Part shown: positions 5,546 to 7,261 of the stretch, one piece after another
Position numbering within the stretch: the stretch's first letter is position 1
Layout: each line of letters begins with the position of its first letter
Source of the DNA: Fidelibacterota bacterium
GTDB lineage: Bacteria; Fidelibacterota; Marinisomatia; Marinisomatales; J089
DNA: 7,261 nt
Direction of reading: 5' to 3'
NCBI GenBank assembly: GCA_003695105.1
Contig: RFIZ01000032.1
Span: forward strand, 1-7,261
Translations under genes and position numbers: made by a program
The notes under the pieces: generated by a model
Seen by the model: only the letters and a program-made list of their open reading frames with translations
Database searches by the model: none
Told to the model about the DNA's origin: nothing

Positions 5546-5944
5546 ATGCTGAAACTCACCCGCAAAGTCGAATACGCCCTGATGGCCATGCAATACATGC
5601 AGCACAAGCCGCCGGAGCAGATCACCAAGGCCAAAGAGATCGCCGAACGGTACGCCATTCCCCGGCCTCTGCTGGCCAAAATTCTCCAGCAACTGGCCCG
5701 GGAACGGGTGGTGGAGCCGGTGCAGGGTCCCAACGGAGGCTACCGGCTCTCCATGGCCCTGAATACCCTCAGTCTGGCCCGGTTCGTAGAAATGTTGGAG
5801 GGTCCCCTGGGACTGGTGGACTGCAACCTGGATGCCGCCTGCGACCAATTGACTCAATGCAACATCCGGCAACCGATTCAGCGCGTCAACAACACCATCA
5901 AAGCGGTGTTTGCCAATTTGACGCTCGATCAGATCACCCAATAA
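5546..5944 (+). CDS. Rrf2-family transcriptional regulator, IscR-like with three cluster-ligand cysteines
   Basis: A 132-residue winged-helix regulator, slightly shorter than E. coli IscR. The Rrf2 N-terminal signature is clear: LTRKVEYALMAMQYM (4-18), then the helix-turn-helix region with AKEIAERYAIPRPLLAKILQ (29-48), and the wing GPNGGYRLS (61-69). The C-terminal half carries Cys93, Cys99 and Cys105 in C-x5-C-x5-C spacing, matching IscR Cys92/98/104, so it probably senses a [2Fe-2S] cluster. The fourth IscR ligand, His107, aligns with Arg108 here. The C-terminal FANLTLDQI corresponds to FLNNITLGEL of IscR. A palindrome adjoins the start codon, and the genes downstream are Fe-S assembly genes, which together argue for autoregulation of a SUF operon. 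ATG 5546 has no Shine-Dalgarno. The stop codon is followed directly by the ribosome site of the next gene. Confidence 0.92.
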   Translation: MLKLTRKVEYALMAMQYMQHKPPEQITKAKEIAERYAIPRPLLAKILQQLARERVVEPVQGPNGGYRLSMALNTLSLARFVEMLEGPLGLVDCNLDAACDQLTQCNIRQPIQRVNNTIKAVFANLTLDQITQ

Positions 5945-5950
5945 AAGGAA
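5945..5950 (+). promoter_or_regulatory. Ribosome binding site fixing the start of the A-type carrier gene
   Basis: AAGGAA begins directly after the Rrf2 stop codon and lies 8 nt before ATG 5959. It selects this ATG over in-frame upstream starts that would run back into the Rrf2 gene. Confidence 0.7.
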
Positions 5951-5958
5951 ACCGATTC

Positions 5959-6312
5959 ATGGACCTTCACCGCCAGCAACCCCAGCCCATCACCCTGACC
6001 GAAGTGGCCGCCCGCAAACTGGAAAGCAGCCGCCTGAACCAGAACCCGGTGCCGCCCTACGTGCGCATCGGCACCCGCCCCGGAGGCTGTTCCGGTCTGA
6101 GTTACACCCTGGATTTCGAACACCGGCGCCGCCCCGAAGACCTGGCCTTCGAAAGCCGGGGCCATCAGCTCCTCTGCGATCCGGACAGTTACGCCGTGCT
6201 GCAGGGGCTCATCATCGATTATTCGGACGATTTGATGAAAGGAGGGTTCAAGTTCCGCAATCCCAATGCCACCCGGACCTGTGGCTGCGGATCCAGTTTT
6301 CAAACGCAATGA
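5959..6312 (+). CDS. A-type iron-sulfur carrier protein (HesB/IscA/SufA/ErpA family)
   Basis: A 117-residue cytoplasmic carrier that receives Fe-S clusters from a scaffold (here presumably SufBCD) and passes them to target apoproteins. The three family cysteines are present: Cys44 in GGCSGLSY, and Cys108 and Cys110 in CGCGSSF. The stretch SYAVLQGLIIDYSDDLM and then GGFKFRNPNAT is the standard family C-terminal half. An extra Cys73 is not a family ligand. The start is ATG 5959, backed by AAGGAA 8 nt upstream; starting earlier would overlap the Rrf2 gene. The stop TGA overlaps the sufB start as ATGA, so translation is coupled. Position in a suf operon favours a SufA-like role, but sequence alone does not separate SufA, IscA and ErpA. 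Confidence 0.93.
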   Translation: MDLHRQQPQPITLTEVAARKLESSRLNQNPVPPYVRIGTRPGGCSGLSYTLDFEHRRRPEDLAFESRGHQLLCDPDSYAVLQGLIIDYSDDLMKGGFKFRNPNATRTCGCGSSFQTQ

Positions 6313-7261
6313 ACGCCAAAACATCCTCCCAGCACACCATCGATTCCGCCATCCGGCAGGAGTACAAGTACGGGTTCGTCACCGATATCGAACAGGAAAC
6401 CCTGCCACCCGGCCTGAACGAAGAGGTCATCCGGACCATCTCCCGGCGGAAACTGGAACCGGACTGGCTGTTGGACTGGCGTCTGCGGGCCTATCGCCGC
6501 TGGCAAAAGATGAGTGAACCCACCTGGGCCAAGGTCTCCTACCCCCCCATCGATTACCAGGCCATCAGTTATTTTTCGGCGCCCAGGAAACAAAACCGGC
6601 CCCAAAGTCTGGATGAAGTCGATCCGGAACTGGTGGCCACCTACAACAAACTGGGCATTCCCCTGGAAGAACAAAAACTGCTGGCCGGCGTGGCGGTGGA
6701 CGCCGTGTTCGACAGCGTGTCCGTCACTACCACCTTTAAGGAAGAACTCTCCCGCCACGGGATCATTTTCTGTTCCTTCTCCGAAGCCGTGCACAATCAC
6801 CCCGACCTGGTACAAAAATACCTGGGATCGGTGGTGCCCTATACCGACAATTATTTCGCCGCCCTGAATTCGGCCGTATTCAGCGACGGCAGTTTTGTCT
6901 ACATTCCCCCGGGTGTGCGCTGTCCCATGGAGTTGTCCACCTACTTTCGCATCAATGCCGCCCGCACCGGTCAATTCGAACGGACCCTGATCATCGCCGA
7001 GGAGGGCAGTTCCGTGAGTTATCTGGAGGGGTGCACCGCTCCCATGCGGGATGAAAACCAGCTCCACGCCGCCGTGGTGGAACTGGTGGCCCACCGCAAC
7101 GCCTACATCAAATATTCCACCGTCCAGAACTGGTATCCCGGCGACGCGGAAGGCAAAGGGGGCATCTATAATTTCGTCACCAAACGGGGCATCTGTCTGG
7201 AGGATCACGCCCGCATTTCCTGGACCCAGGTGGAGACCGGTTCGGCCATCACCTGGAAATA
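6309..7261 (+). CDS. sufB: Fe-S cluster assembly scaffold protein SufB, 3'-truncated by the window edge
   Basis: Core scaffold of the SufBCD complex, on which Fe-S clusters are built with sulfur from a SufS desulfurase. The frame is open from ATG 6309 to the window end: 317 complete codons of a family usually around 470-495 residues, so roughly a third is missing. Typical SufB segments are clear: KYGFVTDIEQETLPPGL (20-36), YPPIDYQAISYFSAP (78-92), IPPGVRCPMELSTYFRIN (199-216), EGCTAP (240-245), KYSTVQNWYPGD (268-279) and SWTQVETGSAITWK (304-317). The start overlaps the carrier gene stop (ATGA, 4 nt). sufC, sufD and sufS probably follow outside the window, but this is expectation, not observation. 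A frame at 6514-6867 is a shadow. Confidence 0.97.
   Translation, partial: MNAKTSSQHTIDSAIRQEYKYGFVTDIEQETLPPGLNEEVIRTISRRKLEPDWLLDWRLRAYRRWQKMSEPTWAKVSYPPIDYQAISYFSAPRKQNRPQSLDEVDPELVATYNKLGIPLEEQKLLAGVAVDAVFDSVSVTTTFKEELSRHGIIFCSFSEAVHNHPDLVQKYLGSVVPYTDNYFAALNSAVFSDGSFVYIPPGVRCPMELSTYFRINAARTGQFERTLIIAEEGSSVSYLEGCTAPMRDENQLHAAVVELVAHRNAYIKYSTVQNWYPGDAEGKGGIYNFVTKRGICLEDHARISWTQVETGSAITWK

Noticed and set aside
6300..7208. A 302-residue minus-strand open frame opposite sufB
   Set aside because: Shadow of SufB, whose conserved motifs on the plus strand are unmistakable.

Overview
The window is about 7.3 kb of GC-rich, densely coding bacterial DNA with eight protein genes, two of them cut by the window edges. 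The organism is probably a Gram-negative or other diderm bacterium outside the best-studied groups. It uses selenocysteine, because its selD carries an in-frame TGA. It builds Fe-S clusters with a SUF system under an Rrf2-family regulator. No taxonomic marker is present, so any phylum assignment would be a guess.

Left part (1-3124): the 3' end of a PhoR-type sensor histidine kinase runs rightward. It meets a leftward two-gene unit head-on: a small cyclic-nucleotide-binding-domain protein followed by an AI-2E family membrane transporter. The kinase and transporter stop codons share the four bases TTAA. The two leftward genes overlap by 14 nt and are surely co-transcribed.

Middle (3125-3565): a 441-bp non-coding stretch separates the divergent units. 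It holds a probable promoter on each side and, between them, a roughly 209-bp element with imperfect TGTCAT...ATGACA ends. The element contains two or more hairpins and a perfect 16-nt direct repeat, and it looks like a dispersed non-coding or MITE-like repeat.

Right part (3566-7261): all genes run rightward. First is a 268-residue soluble protein that I do not recognise. After 51 nt comes selD (selenophosphate synthetase), a 352-residue selenoprotein with Sec at codon 18 and a good candidate SECIS hairpin; a naive gene caller would start it late, near 4550. After 63 nt comes an IscR-like Rrf2 regulator with three cysteines in C-x5-C-x5-C spacing and a palindromic operator just before its start codon. 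An A-type Fe-S carrier (IscA/SufA/ErpA family) follows, overlapping by ATGA with sufB, which runs off the window end.

The Rrf2-carrier-sufB block is the front of a SUF operon probably autoregulated by cluster status. selD immediately upstream suggests a link between selenium and sulfur mobilisation, because SUF cysteine desulfurases can also release selenium from selenocysteine. The unknown gene, selD and the Rrf2 gene all lack a clear Shine-Dalgarno sequence, and selD may be leaderless. The cyclic-nucleotide-domain gene and the Fe-S carrier gene have good ribosome binding sites.
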